The notes: generated by a model from the letters alone, not told the origin. DNA of 64,000 nt from Cytidiella melzeri (GCA_022592445.1 JABYQR010000040.1:62001-126000); one strand, 5' to 3'. Positions 12,921 to 24,886 are shown, counted from the stretch's first letter. Translations and numbers: made by a program.

Positions 12921-14792
12921 ATGGCGTCGTTAATCCAAGTTCGCCCGTCCAAAGTGGCTACTGGTCGGTATATGTGACACTCAATATTACAATACCTAAC
13001 ATTCTGTTACCCAGGCATCTCCCTTCACGTTGAGGGCAATGGAGATGAGCCATCGCAAGTGCTTAACTTCATGAAAGACAAGAGCAAGGTTGTGACCATC
13101 GGCCGTAAATCTACGCAGGCCAAGCACTCGAAGGAATCCACAGATGACACTGCGCTGTTCCGATGCCCAGTGATAAGTCGGAGACATGCGCAGATCATCT
13201 TCAGCGAGTGTGGAGACGTGCGTCTTTGTGTCTCCTTGTCCGACTTGTGCTCATTCCTCACGCTACGTCCATTTCTGTAGGTGTGCATTTCAGACATGAA
13301 GTCTCACCACGGCACTCATATTTTGCGACTGGGAGAAACCGTCTCAAGGCCAGTGCCTCCTGATGTCTTCATCTCTTTGGAAGACGGAGACATCATCACG
13401 TTCGGTAAGAGCGTGGGACGGGATGAAACGTTGGTGCGACCGATGATTGTTCGAATCCGCATGCTTTTCTCGTTGTCGTCCTTGCCCGCTTCCCCCACCA
13501 CCCCTTTGTCCACTGTCGCAGCCGCTAGCCCGACGTCCGCTGTCCGAGCAGCTAGCACGGGGAGATATGGCTTGGCGCTTTCTGTTGCAACAGACTCGGG
13601 TTCGTCTTCTGATGACGATTCAGAAATCGAGGAATACTCTCCCCGCGCGTCGGTGGCATCGTGCAGCCGCTTCCCACTGCTGCCACCGGCGCCGCATATG
13701 TATCAGTCGGCAGCACTCGGGCTGCTGGGGACATACTTGCCACGCATTCACACTGTTGAAGAATCGCATCTCAACTCGAACAGATTTTCTCCGATTGAAG
13801 TATCCTCCGCGTCTCCCTCGAGGTCTTCCTCGGTTGTAGAGCTACAGGCCCCATCTCAGCCTGATCCCGAGCGGAACGTGGTCGGCGCATGGCCAACCTC
13901 CGTATCCTCCTCCAACGAGTCTACCCCTGAGCGACTAGAATCTCTCCTACGAAAAGATATTGTGCCTCTTGACTTCCCATTGTACGACCAAGTCGGTGGT
14001 CAATTGGTGGGAGAGTCGTCTGTAGCTGCGGCTGAGCCTTTCGAGCACTTCGACTTTGCCTTTGACCGTCCCTCCGAGCCAGAGGCGGGACCTGTCGGTG
14101 ACACCCCGCTTTCTGAGCAACAAGTGATACAGCCCGCCCCATCCGACGACGAGGCCGTCAACGCCGACCGTGCGGAGGAAGGGGTCATAGCGGAGGTTCC
14201 TGAGCACCAGCCTGCCAGTACTGAGAACCGAGCAGAGGAGCTGAAGACGATTATATCTGACTTCAGCGAATGTATGTCTCAAGACAACGCTGTAGGCGCT
14301 CTTGGCGAGGCAAAAGAGCGTAAAGACGTGCAGGTGCAGGCGAACGACGCCCGCGTCAAGCACATTGTGGAAGGTACGTTCACTATTACTCTTGATTGTT
14401 CAATCGGTGAACATCCAGCTGCCGCAGCGGCGATGAAGGAGCTCCGTGATACGATGGAGGCTGAGAGAGCGCGAGAGCAGGAAGCTCTCAAGGCGCAGCT
14501 TGCGGAAGCAGAAGCTTTTGTCAATGAAGCGAAAGCTCTTCGTGCTGAACTTGTCAAACCTGAGACGAGGGTACCATCTATCTTGACACTGAAGCGCAAA
14601 AGGGACGAGCTGGATGACATCGATGTCGCTATGGACGCCCTGGTCACTCATGTTCCCCACGAGTGCTCCCATGGTCGCCCGATCAAACGACAAAAGTCCT
14701 TGGCTATGCGCGTGGTGTCGGGCGTCGCGAAGACCACTGCGATTGCCGCGGTCGGTGCCGTTGTGACATGGTCTGCCCTAGCGTTCAGTTAG
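12921..14792 (+). CDS. FHA-domain protein with C-terminal membrane anchor
   Basis: Three exons join cleanly in frame (12921-12963, 13015-13217, 13281-14792) and give 585 aa. Exons 1-3 encode an N-terminal forkhead-associated (phosphothreonine-binding) domain: VVTIGRKS, then CPVISRRHAQIIF, ISDMKSHHGTHI and LEDGDIITFGKS, which are the GR, SxxH and N/HGT-type signature blocks. The middle is acidic and disordered (DSGSSSDDDSEIEE). Residues near 460-510 form a charged helix that is probably a coiled coil (MKELRDTMEAERAREQEALK). The last 25 residues are hydrophobic after a basic stretch (RPIKRQKSLAMR, then VTWSALAFS), as in a tail anchor. This layout recalls fungal Vps64/Far9-type and animal SLMAP proteins, which tether the STRIPAK complex to ER or nuclear membranes. 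That assignment is inference from architecture only. Confidence 0.85.
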
Positions 14793-15652
14793 GGCACGCG
14801 CGTAGTATTACTGCAATTGAACAACTTCATTTCCTTTCTTGTATGTACGTCCGGCTATTTATGAAGTGAAGAGAGCGATGTCCTTCAAAACTGACTGTAC
14901 CTGTAGTGAACATATGTAACAGATAAATACAAGTGACATTGTGTATCATGGCAATTCTTCGCACTTGATTCCGATAATTTCCGCCGGCCACGATTCTTCA
15001 TTGAAACCGGTTTTGAAACGCTCCCGTGCCTTTCAGAGTCAAGGTGAGTGATCAGACCCACGGTTGTGACTATTGCTAACAATCCAACTTCACAGCTTTG
15101 GGTTCTCACTCTGATGACGAAGATTGCAGATGGTGCTGCTTCACAACAATGATCTACGCTCGCAGACGTTTGCGTCTCCTGGGATGATTTTGTCAACAAC
15201 GAGAACAGCTTCGAGTTTCACCGCGGACACTGGCACCGGTACTGAGGAGGAGGCTGTTCACCAATCTAGTGTAAGTTGCTGAACCAACGCCGCCACTGGC
15301 AAGCTTTGCATCGTACAGCGTAGGCCGGAATCAAGCTTGGACATGCAGTTTGTCGGTCAGTCCATCGGTAAAATATTGCTTGCGATATAAAGGCTCATGA
15401 CTTTGACATCAAGGCAGTCATGGAAAGTACATATTGGTACCGATATTCTGTTGACGCGATGTCAACTTCCGTGATACGGCGTGTTCAATATGTACAACTC
15501 CTGTCCTGGGGTGTTCAAAACGACATCTCTCAGTCATTCGAAACAGGTTATTTCTTGGCCAGAACAAATCCAGACTTCGAGCCGAGAGCCCGCGCACAAG
15601 ATAGCACCGTCCTCGATATCGCTGGTTTAATCGCTGGCATGTTATGAAGACG
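14793..15652. other. Intergenic
   Basis: About 0.9 kb between the FHA gene and the small secreted protein gene. There are overlapping open stretches on both strands at 15418-15669 and 14885-15199, but neither has recognisable domains. The right end is the promoter of the secreted protein gene. Confidence 0.4.
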
Positions 15653-15660
15653 TATATAAA
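15653..15660 (+). promoter_or_regulatory. TATA box of small secreted protein gene
   Basis: TATATAAA lies 124 bp upstream of the ATG at 15784. It is followed by a pyrimidine-rich leader (CTCATCCTCTTCAAG and TTCTTTTCCC), as in many strongly expressed basidiomycete genes. Confidence 0.5.
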
Positions 15661-15783
15661 GATGTGCACTCATGGAGCTGTAGGTCCTCATCAACTTTCA
15701 TCCTCAGCTGCTTGCTCATCCTCTTCAAGACTATCTTATTCTTTTCCCTACACTTTGTTGTATACACCACCTAATTTCTCGCC

Positions 15784-16447
15784 ATGTTCGCCCGCTTCGC
15801 CGTCCTCGCTTTTGTCGCCAGCTTCGCACTTCAGTCCCACGCCAACAAACGTCACAACAACGTCCGCTCCCCTGCATACATCGACCTCGGCGTGGAATCC
15901 CTCGGCCGTCGCACTTTGACTGGACAGACCATCGCCTTCTCCTGCTACGGCGGCGGTGGTGACTGCCAATGCCCCAGCGACCTGAACGGTGATAGCGGTG
16001 TGCTTATCAACGTTTTCCCCGGCTTCCAATGTGCGTATGCTGGTGGGGCATGCACCTGGGATGACAAAGTGCGTTGTTCAATGTGATACCACACCTCATA
16101 CCTCTGGTAGCTGACACTGCTTAATATTAGACTGGAGATCTCCAGAACACAGCGCAGACCAACTGTCCCATCAACGCGTCATGTAGCCTTGCAGGTGGTT
16201 GCTCGTGCCCTCGGGACAACAACGGTGACACTGGCGTGCTCATCAACCAGTTCACTGGCTACCAGTGTGCATATGCCGGGGGTGCCTGCACTTGGGACTA
16301 TGTGAGTTTGATTCACTAGGTGAATAGAGATCAATGTGCTTACTATGTCTCGATTTCTCTCTCTCGTAGGATGGGAGCTTGCAGAACACCGCACAGACGA
16401 ACTGCCCCAAGACTGCCAAGTGTGTGCAAGCCGGTCAGGATTCGTGA
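15784..16447 (+). CDS. Small secreted cysteine-rich protein made of repeated modules
   Basis: Three exons (15784-16068, 16131-16301, 16370-16447) join in phase 0 and give 177 aa. Residues 1-20 are a signal peptide (MFARFAVLAFVASFALQSHA). A likely pro-region with basic sites (NKRHNN, LGRRTL) follows. Module 1 contains GDCQCP, NGDSGVLIN and QCAYAGGACTWD. Exon 2 (57 codons) carries TGDLQNTAQTNCP, then GGCSCPRDNNGDTGVLIN and QCAYAGGACTWD. Exon 3 starts again with DGSLQNTAQTNCP but stops after 25 residues. Cysteines recur at the same positions, so disulfide-linked repeats are expected. I do not recognise a named domain. Size, signal peptide and cysteine content fit an effector-like or cell-wall-associated protein, but this is inference. 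Confidence 0.85.
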
Positions 16448-16968
16448 AGTGACCGCTCTGTAGCTTCAAGGCTCCGACGATGACTCTGGGTGCTGCATTT
16501 TATATATATTCTCTCATTTGCCACTCGTATACTACAATCAGTCGCCTCCTTTAATACTTGCCACTCCTTTGAACTAGCTAGTAGTAGTACTACTAGTAGT
16601 ACGGTCTCTTCCGCGTAAATTTGTATTTATTTCCCAGTACGTACCGGGAACTCTGCATGCTGTTGCTGCTTAGATGACGGAGGAATGTACCTCAAGGCAT
16701 AAGAGGAGGTACGAGAGAATTTAAGGGGAGACTGGTGCAGATATTCCCATCGCAGGATTCGAACATATGTACAATGGGAGCACACGATCTACTACCTCGG
16801 CTACTGGCAGTAGCAATAATTGATAGGCGCCTGCCAGCTAAATTTCGGGACCTGGCTCGGAACTGTTCCAACTTTGAGGAGGGTTGCTTCGTCTCTCTCT
16901 CCATCCTGAACCCCCTCCCTACGCATCGAACGACGCGCAGGGCGTGGCAAGGTGCCACAGCGGCGGTC
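16448..16968. other. Intergenic with tRNA-like remnant and short palindromic repeat
   Basis: The 3' flank of the secreted protein gene and the promoter of MEF1. A TAG/TAC-rich inverted repeat (TAGTAGT/ACTACTA) lies near 16,580. At about 16,735-16,815 the minus strand shows a B-box-like GTTCGAATCC and an A-box-like TAGCCGAGG, but no intact tRNA fold. The open frame that extends upstream of MEF1 on the plus strand is not needed for a start. Confidence 0.4.
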
Positions 16969-19743
16969 ATGTTGCTCCGTTTACACGCGTCACCGAGGGT
17001 CTTGACATCGCTGCGAACGTGGGGCTCATCCAGGACAGCGGCCACAGCGGCCGCACTCAAATCGAAGCCCGCCGATGCAGAAGTGACACAACCTACGTAT
17101 CCTACGTACGCATTGTCAGAAAGAGACAACCTGCGGCTAAAGTTCCAAAGGAACATTGGTGTCTCGGCGCACATTGACTCTGGGAAGACTACGTTAACAG
17201 AGCGCATCTTGTACTACACTGGGCGTATTAATGCGATTCACGAGGCGAGTTGAGTTGTTGGCTTTGTGTGATCTCCGACTCTAAAGCACTCCCTTCTTAG
17301 GTACGAGGGAGGGACAATGTCGGTGCAAAGATGGACAGCATGGAGCTCGAGAGGGAGAAAGGTATCACCATCCAGAGTGCTGCTACATTCTGTGACTGGG
17401 AAGCATCCATGCCCGCCACCGGAGCTAAGGAGAAATATGCCATCAACATCATCGACACTCCAGGGCACGTTGACTTCACCATAGAGGTCGAGCGTGCTCT
17501 TCGCGTGCTCGACGGTGCCATCCTTGTGCTTTGCGCGGTTTCTGGTGTTCAAAGTCAAACGATTACGGTAGACAGGCAAATGCGTCGTTATCATGTCCCT
17601 AGGATATCCTTCATCAACAAGATGGACAGGTGCGCAGCTCACTGTTCTTGGCTTGTAATGGCACTTATGCTCGATATATAAGGCCTGGTGCAAATCCTTG
17701 GCGTGTCATTGACCAAATTCGAAATAAACTGAAAATAGCTGCTGCTGCCGTACAGGTTCCCATCGGTGTTGAAGACCAGTTGCACGGTGTTGTAGATCTT
17801 GTTCGCTGGAAAGCTATCTACCACGAAGGTGAGAAAGGGTGAGTGTTTAGCTGTGAATGCTGCTGTCAGAATCTAACTGTCTCGCAGCCAGCACATCGTC
17901 GAATCCGATGAAATCCCTGCCGACGTTGTCGATTTTGCGAAGAAGAAGCGTCAGGAGCTCATTGAACAGCTTGCTGAAGTCGACGAACAGATTGGAGACA
18001 TGATTATAATGGAAGAAGATCCAACGACCACACAGCTCGTTGATGCCATTCGCCGTGCAACCGTAAGCCTTAAATTCTCACCCGTGTTCTTAGGCTCTGC
18101 CATCAAGAATACTGCGGTTCAACCTATGCTCGACGGAGTCTGCGCTTACCTTCCTACGCCTTCTGAGAGCGATGTCACCGCCCACGACACCACCTTGCCG
18201 GCCAATGCTCCACCGATTCCCCTTGTTCCTGCTGCCGCTGCTCCGCTAGTCGCGCTGGCATTCAAGCTCGAGGAAGGTCGTTTCGGACAGTTGACTTACA
18301 TACGAGTCTATCAGGGCAGTATGCGGAAAGGGTCCTTCATTTATCATGCTCGTACCGGTAAGAAAGTCAAAGTTCCTCGTTTGGTTCGTATGCACAGTAA
18401 TGAGATGGAGGTGAGCATGACCAGCTCTATTTTGGTGAACCATTCTCTAAGGACATCTGCACAGGACATTGACGAGATTGGCCCCGGCGAAATCTGCGCC
18501 ATCTTCGGCGTAGACTGTGCCTCTGGTGATACGTTCACGGACGGCTCCACTAATTTCTCCATGGTATGATTGCACGTTCTGCATCTGGTATGCGTGTGCT
18601 CATAGACAATTATTTGTAAAGACATCGATGTTCGTACCAGATCCTGTGATATCGTTGTCGCTGACACCGGTGGGCCAAGAGTCGCCTAATTTTTCGCGAG
18701 CTCTCAATCGTTTCAAGAAAGAAGATCCTACCTTCCGAGTACATGTGGACTCAGAGAGCAAAGAGGTACAATCCCCCCTGCTCGTTGTGAATACATGTCT
18801 CATGCTATCTTGATAGACGATTATCTCTGGCATGGGCGAGCTCCATCTTGAGATTTACGTTGAACGAATGCGCCGAGAGTACAACGTTGAATGCACGACT
18901 GGAAAGCCCCGTGTTGCCTTCCGCGAGACTCCGACCGATCGCGTCGAGTTTCACTACACGCACAGGAAACAGAGCGGAGGTGCCGGTCAGTTTGCACGCA
19001 TCATTGGCTACATTGAGCCTATGGACTTGGACCCAGAAACCGGCAAGGATGTTGCTTTCGTGAACGAAGTCATGGGTGGAACAGTTCCTACTCAGTATAT
19101 ACCCGCTGTCGAGAAAGGTTTCCTTGAAGCGTGCGAGAAGGGCACTTTGGCAGGATATCCTATTACCGGCATTCGATTTGTGTTGAAGGACGGCCTCGAA
19201 CATATCGTTGATTCCTCAGAGCTGGCTTTCAGGCTGGCGACAATCGGTGCTCTGCGTGAAGTCTACTTGAAGATGAAGCCTGTTGTCCTGGAGCCTATCA
19301 TGTCGGTAGAGGTTGTTGCACCAGCGGAATTCCAGGGTGAGTGCTTCGAAATCCAATCAGAACCACAGTACTCAGTGGTAATGCAGGCAATGTCATCGGC
19401 GGGCTTAATCAACGTCGTGGTACGATCGTAGACAGTGAAGTCCGCGAGGATGAGTTCACGGCGATCGCAGAGGTTGCCCTGAATGATATGTTCGGGTATT
19501 CCAACGCGCTTCGCGGCAGTACTCAAGGCAAAGGTATGTGCACTTTGCTACTGGGTGGTTCCCCCCGTCCTCATTGTTCTTCTCTACAGGCGAGTTCTCG
19601 ATGGAGTACAAGGTATGCCCTCTGTCTTGTCATTCGAGAGCATAGCTGACACTCTCTTGCAGTGTCATCAACCTGTTTTGCCACATTTGCAGAAGGATCT
19701 CGTAGATGCTTACAAGAAGTCGTTGCCGCAGGCGAAAAAGTAA
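16969..19743 (+). CDS. MEF1: Mitochondrial translation elongation factor G (EF-G1)
   Basis: This GTPase catalyses ribosomal translocation in mitochondria. The chosen Met at 16969 gives an N-terminal arginine- and serine-rich presequence ([19 protein letters not shown]) suited to mitochondrial import. The G domain shows [14 protein letters not shown] (P loop), [10 protein letters not shown] (switch I), DTPGHVDF (G3) and NKMDR (G4). Domain II has [17 protein letters not shown], and domains III-V have [30 protein letters not shown] and [19 protein letters not shown]. The C-terminus is [15 protein letters not shown]. There are about ten exons. Intron 1 (17245-17300) appears to use a GC donor (GAG|GCGAGT). 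The gene is full length and converges on SEC13. Confidence 0.95.
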
Positions 19744-20095
19744 AAGATCGCTCACTCACTGTAGAATAATACCTCTATAATATCTCTAGATGATGCTGCG
19801 CTGGATTATGTACACTCACAATACCGTGTCAACCAAACTGCATCAAGGCACAGTCATACTGCGCGTTGCATGAGAGCATCAATTCCTTGCTGATGCCTTA
19901 CTTAACACCGGTTGCATATGTCAGTATTGACCGCCATGGGCAAATTATGAGGATCGTGAGCTAGCTAGGAAGTGATATACCGTGAACAAAAAAGGTTTCG
20001 GTGTATGGCACAGGTCTACAGAGATCCAGCTCAATAAAGATACAATAATAAGCTCACAGAAAGTCAACAATGGATTCTTTCAAAGCGAATGTACT
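19744..20095. other. Convergent 3' intergenic region
   Basis: It separates the 3' ends of MEF1 (+) and SEC13 (-). I see no gene; both terminators should lie here. Confidence 0.5.
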
Positions 20096-21432
20096 TTAGC
20101 TGGACATATCGCTGACACACTCCCAAACTCCCTTCAGGTTTTCCTTCCACAAAGTCACTTTCCCGTCGCCACAGCTGACAGCGAGAATGTTGCCAGCGAG
20201 GGACCAAGAGACACGCCAAACAACGTCTGGAAACTTGCCAGGAGTAACCCCCGTCCCTGCAGGCGCAGTACCAGATGCAGATGGGTCCAAGGTAGTCTTT
20301 ACCCAGGGTGATGTTGGCGTATCTTTCGTCCAAATGATAACTGTCTTGTCCTGTTGTATCGCAGTCAGCATTGAATCGAAGCACAAAGGCGGTTGAGGCT
20401 CACCTGGGATGCGGTAGCGATGTAGCTGCGAGGCAGTCCAATGTTAGGTGCCCAGGAAACGTCCCGAACCCAGTCAGTGTGTCCTTCTAGAACCTCTTCC
20501 TCCACCCAGGACTGGGAATCTTCGCGGTATCCCCAAATTTTCACCAGATTGTCACAGCCGGCGCTGGCAAAACGCTTCACGCTAGAGGTTGAGACAGAAG
20601 CCTGACCAGGAGTGGTATCAGCTGGCTGGGGGGAAATCAGAGATCCCGGTTGCACTGCAGGAGCCCAAGAGACGGCATTGCAGCCTATGGCGTGACCAAT
20701 AAACATATCCGCGCCCCACTGACCATCGTCTGAGTGCACGGGTAAGCGAAGGAGAAATTCTTAACAACAGCGTCGAACGCACTTTTGAAGGTTAAAACAG
20801 AGATTTTGCCGTCTGAGGACGCGCACGCAAGGATCGCTCCAAGTTCATGAGGTGCCCAAGAGACAGAGTTTACTATCAAGAGATAAGTCTCGCAACTGTT
20901 GAAGTTTTGAGGTGACGCACCGGAAGCTCCGTGTAGCGTATGTTCGTTTATCTTGGACCAGCCGCTGCTACCCTGACCAGCTCCTGCCTGCTCCTTCCAA
21001 ATGATGACCTTGCCATCATACGAACACGACGCGAGGATATGCCCAAACTTCGGATGAGCCCAAGATACTTGCCATACCGGCCCTGTGTGGCTTCACAAAA
21101 GAGTCAGCAGAGGGTTTACATAGGCTAACTTGGCTCGCAACGCACCCTTTTAGCGTTTGCCCGCCTGACTTTTGTGTTTCCCCGTCCACAACGTCAAAGA
21201 CCTTGACAGTCCGGTCAGAGGAGCATGTTGCAAGTCGTTTTCCGTAGTAATCCAGCTGTGCATCATGCTATACATTGCAGAATTAGCAAAAACTCAAGGC
21301 CCCTTCTGGGGGCGAGTACATACAATCATGTCATCATGAGCCGTCTCTATTGGGATAGGGTCGGAGGCGTTGGTGCTTGGCTGAGAAACGAATGAGATTA
21401 TGTCTCTCCATTGAGAGGACTGTGCTCACCAT
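20096..21432 (-). CDS. SEC13: WD40 protein Sec13 (COPII coat / nuclear pore)
   Basis: Sec13 is a six-bladed beta-propeller that pairs with Sec31 in the COPII outer coat and with Nup84-complex members in the nuclear pore. The reading on the minus strand begins with a one-codon first exon (ATG|GTGAGC), which then joins [128 protein letters not shown] and [20 protein letters not shown] follow, which are successive blades in Sec13 order. The stop is at 20096. Blade spacing and sequence are typical. The initiating micro-exon is inferred from the splice consensus. Confidence 0.93.
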
Positions 21433-21972
21433 GGTGGACCTGTGGTAAGGGAGGATTATGGTCGGGAAATGAGTTTCACGAGCTGCAGGTGTCGTGGCGC
21501 GGATCGGTTCGTCTCAGGATCACAGCGTCAAACGAGCCAAATTGTGACTTGTTTGTTTCGAATTCTGAGCTCGTTCAATCCGAGTCTGAGCTCGTTCAAC
21601 ACCAACTTTTCAATTCCCTTGTGCTTCGTGTTGAGCCAACAAGTGCAGCAACGAATTACTTGTAAGGATTGCAGCGAAGACGACGACGAAACAGCGAGCA
21701 ATAAATTGACTGGAAACTGTAGGATCTTTCCACCCTACCCTTCGAACTGATTGAGTACTCTGCCAGCAGCAGTGACGAGCATGAATCCAGTCAGCAGGAT
21801 TACTTTCGTAGCCTACTAACGACGAAATACAGAAGTAGATAACCAATCTAATCTACGTTCAAGACCGTCCACGGGGGTACAGCATCAATACCAGACACGA
21901 GAGATATCTTAGTGAAGGCTGAACAGCCACGATGCGGGAGCGTTCCAAACGGTTTCAACGCTCGTGCACCCC
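21433..21972. other. Intergenic between GMC oxidoreductase and SEC13
   Basis: The SEC13 promoter side. It contains a near-tandem pair of a 15-bp sequence (TCTGAGCTCGTTCAA, twice, at about 21,564-21,600). Small open stretches on both strands have no recognisable domain. Confidence 0.45.
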
Positions 21973-24820
21973 CTACGAGCTCTGTATGATGCTAGCAGCC
22001 TGCAAAGCCCGGATTAAGCAATCAACCGTCATGTTGGATCCGAACTCACCTTCTCTCCGATAGCATACACTGTCTGCTGCAAGTTCGCTCCAACAATCAT
22101 AGGCATGATGCTCGCATCCACGACCCTCAAGTTAGTTGTCCCGTATACCTTCAGATCGGAACCTACCACGCCTCCTTCTGCACGAGGAGCCATGGCAGCC
22201 GTACCGGCCGGATGAGAAGAAGACTAGCGAGACACGTCATCAGATGGCCTGCTGCTGCTCTACTTTGACTGTGACAGAGCAAAAACTCACCGCAGCATTG
22301 TCTCGTATGTAGCTGTACAGTCAGGCCAGATTAACACATCAGTAGGCACCGAATCTTCGCGAATACTCACTTGATCAAGTCCGCGTCAGACTGGATATCC
22401 ACAGCTGGAGCGTTCCGTGCTTGTATGATACCAGAAAGCGGCGGGAGGTCCTGCAGCGATAGAAGCAGTTTGACTCCACTGAGGATGGTTTGTACATCTG
22501 TAATAGATTGATCGTTCAATTAGACTTGATCAAGCGGCATAGCCTGCATGACTTACCGAAGTCGTTCTCAAGGTAGTGTTCGTTGATAACGGGGTGGGCC
22601 AAGGGATCCGTAGTGTTGATATGCTACAGTGAACGAAAGAGGAGGTTGAGCCTGAGCACTACCAGTGCATGAGCCAAACTTACGACCGTACCACGAGCCC
22701 AAGGATGCTGTGAGGATGACGCCTGTCAGTAACGTCTTACCGCTGAGCCAATGTAAAAGACATGCCAGGGTACCACAAAATATCGTGAAATAGCTGGAAT
22801 TAGCGTTTAAAGGAGGGACTTCCCCGGAATTGTGAAGAATCATCTGCACGTGCGGAACATTGCCTTGTTGGAGCCACTGTGATTGGATCTGATGCTGCGT
22901 TGGTTGCAGCGTACCGTTTTGTACGGGTACGGCGGCGAATGTCTCTTGCAGAGCCGCTGTCTGGGTGGCGTTCAAGAAGAATTGGAAAGGCAGCCATGTT
23001 AAAGTTGAGTCGAAGGCAGCAAGGAAACCAGTCCCATTCTTATTGCTATAAGTAAACAGCAACATGAGTGAGATCCGAGTATATGTATTTGTGAACCTAC
23101 TAGAGAGCCGTCTGTTGAGCGTCGAATGTAGCGTTATTGTGAAGTGCATCTGCGATTGTATGAGTTCAAGTCTCGATTATAAAGAGAAATTGCACACCAA
23201 AAGTCAGCACCCCGGGCTTGACCTCGTACTCAACGCCTGCAAATAAATGGTCCTATGATAGTCAAATCGCTCGTGAGACTACGAAATTACGTTGATAGTG
23301 GATAGGCGATATACCTGGAGATTCTCGCCAACACCTGGAAGGTCTACAAGGGTAGTGATATTCAAGGACTTGAGGAGAGTGGAATTGCCAATTCCTGCAG
23401 TCAGGTCAGAGCTAGCCATAAAGCTCTCACAGTGCAAGAAGCTTACCAGACAATTCTAAAATTTGAGGCGTCTGGATCGTGCCAGCAGACAATATAACTT
23501 CTTTTCCGACCTTCACCGTAAACTCTGTCGAATTGACGGCGTACTGAATTCCTTTGGCGGTGAAGGAACCGTTGCTATGACTTGCAGGACTGAGCAGTAT
23601 TTTTGTGACCTTATGTTGTGACGATTAGTTCGAAAGATTGAGTAGACGTTAGGACACAACGAGCGTACCTGTGCACCCGTCAAGACATGGAAGTTGCTAC
23701 GCGACACTGAGCGGCAATAATACTGCGTAGCGTATGAGCGAACACCGCGATCCCGGTCTATCGAAGAGCGAGAGTTGATAATTCCGGACGTTGTACCATT
23801 GTCCTAGTAATGGCATCTGGTTTAGCTCTGCTGTTTCTATCCAATCGTGATGATCTCTTACGGGATTTGGGTTGGTGGGAATGCCTAGCGAGTTCATGGT
23901 CTCAATAAAAGGGAACACAGGATCAACGTACAGATCGTTGTATGAAGACTTCATTGCCTTGTCAGCCAAAGCGTCATTTACAAACGACTTCCACTCACTT
24001 GAATCGGTCCGCTGAAGCCCACAAGGTTTGGATCAAAATCGGCCGTTCTTTCGCTGTCTGGGATACCGGGATAAGGGTTGGTCTGATTCGCGCGAGTAGT
24101 GGTAGTCTCCTTGAAAAACGGTAGAATCCCTTGGAAGCTCCAATCAAAACTGCTGGTAAAGGACAACCACGCATCGTACTCTGGAATTGAGGCCCTGTTC
24201 CACGCTAAGAAATTCAAGCCGCTAGAACCGCCGAGCATCTTCCCTCTATAAAGTATTGTCAGTACGACAGAAGCCGCGGATTAGTCGGGACATGCCTGGG
24301 AACTGGCATCTGCTTGCCATTGAGGCCAGGCTGAGGGACGGACAGGAACGCCCAATCAAAATTAGGATTTCCTTCCGCAGCACCGACATTGGCTATGAGA
24401 CATGATAGAAAGTCAGTTTTACAGCACAGTTGAGCCACCACCACACCGACCTGGTATGTCAATCAAAGGTTCGACGGGGTGGTAGATTCCCCCTTCGATC
24501 ACTCCAATTTGTAGAGAAGAGTTGTCAGCCAATCTTGTCATGTTCGAGGTGTGAGAAACTGGACGTCAGAGCGATATTTCATGAATCACCTTGAAGCGAT
24601 AGCCAAGCCGGCGGTTCCACCACCTGAATAAACACTGTATTAGCTCTATCAGGTATCTCAGAAAGCCAAAAGATGCTATACCGATGATCACGTAGTCGAA
24701 CTCTGTCTTTGCAAATGCCGCAGGAGATATGGACGGTGAGGCACAGGTCTGCGGAGTTTGTGCAATTGCCAACGGCAACAGGTAGGAAAGCGTAACAGCA
24801 GCGGTCACAAAACGAAACAT
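21973..24820 (-). CDS. Secreted GMC oxidoreductase (aryl-alcohol oxidase-like)
   Basis: This FAD enzyme belongs to the glucose-methanol-choline family, whose secreted fungal members oxidise alcohols or sugars and can supply H2O2. A signal peptide (MFRFVTAAVTLSYLLPLAIA) precedes the mature start. FDYVIIGGGTAGLAIASR is the Rossmann FAD-binding motif. EGGIYHPVEPLIDIP, FDWAFLSVPQPGLNGKQMPV and GKMLGGSSGLNFLAWNRAS (GMC signature 1) follow. Near the C-terminus are SSSHPAGTAAMAPRAEGGVV, with the catalytic His, and VDASIMPMIVGANLQQTVYA. In the last block the second catalytic position is Asn (GANLQ), where aryl-alcohol oxidases have His (NAHTQ). The last exon encodes AASIIQSS-stop at 21973. The gene has a dozen or more short introns. 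The substrate cannot be told from sequence. Confidence 0.88.
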
Positions 24821-24878
24821 TGCTGCTTGTAGTAGTAAAGTGAGACGTTTCAGAGACAAGCAAAGCCCATGAAACTGA

Positions 24879-24886
24879 CTTAAATA
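24879..24886 (-). promoter_or_regulatory. TATA-like element of GMC oxidoreductase gene
   Basis: On the minus strand TATTTAAG lies about 60 bp upstream of the ATG at 24820. It is a plausible core promoter element judged by position only. Confidence 0.35.

Noticed and set aside
13947..14647. Long minus-strand frames inside the FHA gene
   Set aside because: They are antisense shadows of a well-supported exon with Ser/Ala-rich composition and no domain.
16570..16605. TAG/TAC-rich inverted repeat downstream of the secreted protein gene as a terminator or regulatory hairpin
   Set aside because: Only 14 bases pair perfectly and the rest is simple repeat, so no function can be supported.
16735..16815. 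tRNA-like sequence on the minus strand (B-box GTTCGAATCC, A-box-like TAGCCGAGG, a possible 7-base anticodon loop)
   Set aside because: The T-stem does not pair, only four bases lie between the presumed anticodon stem and T-loop, and the acceptor arm does not close. At best it is a degenerate tRNA or SINE head.
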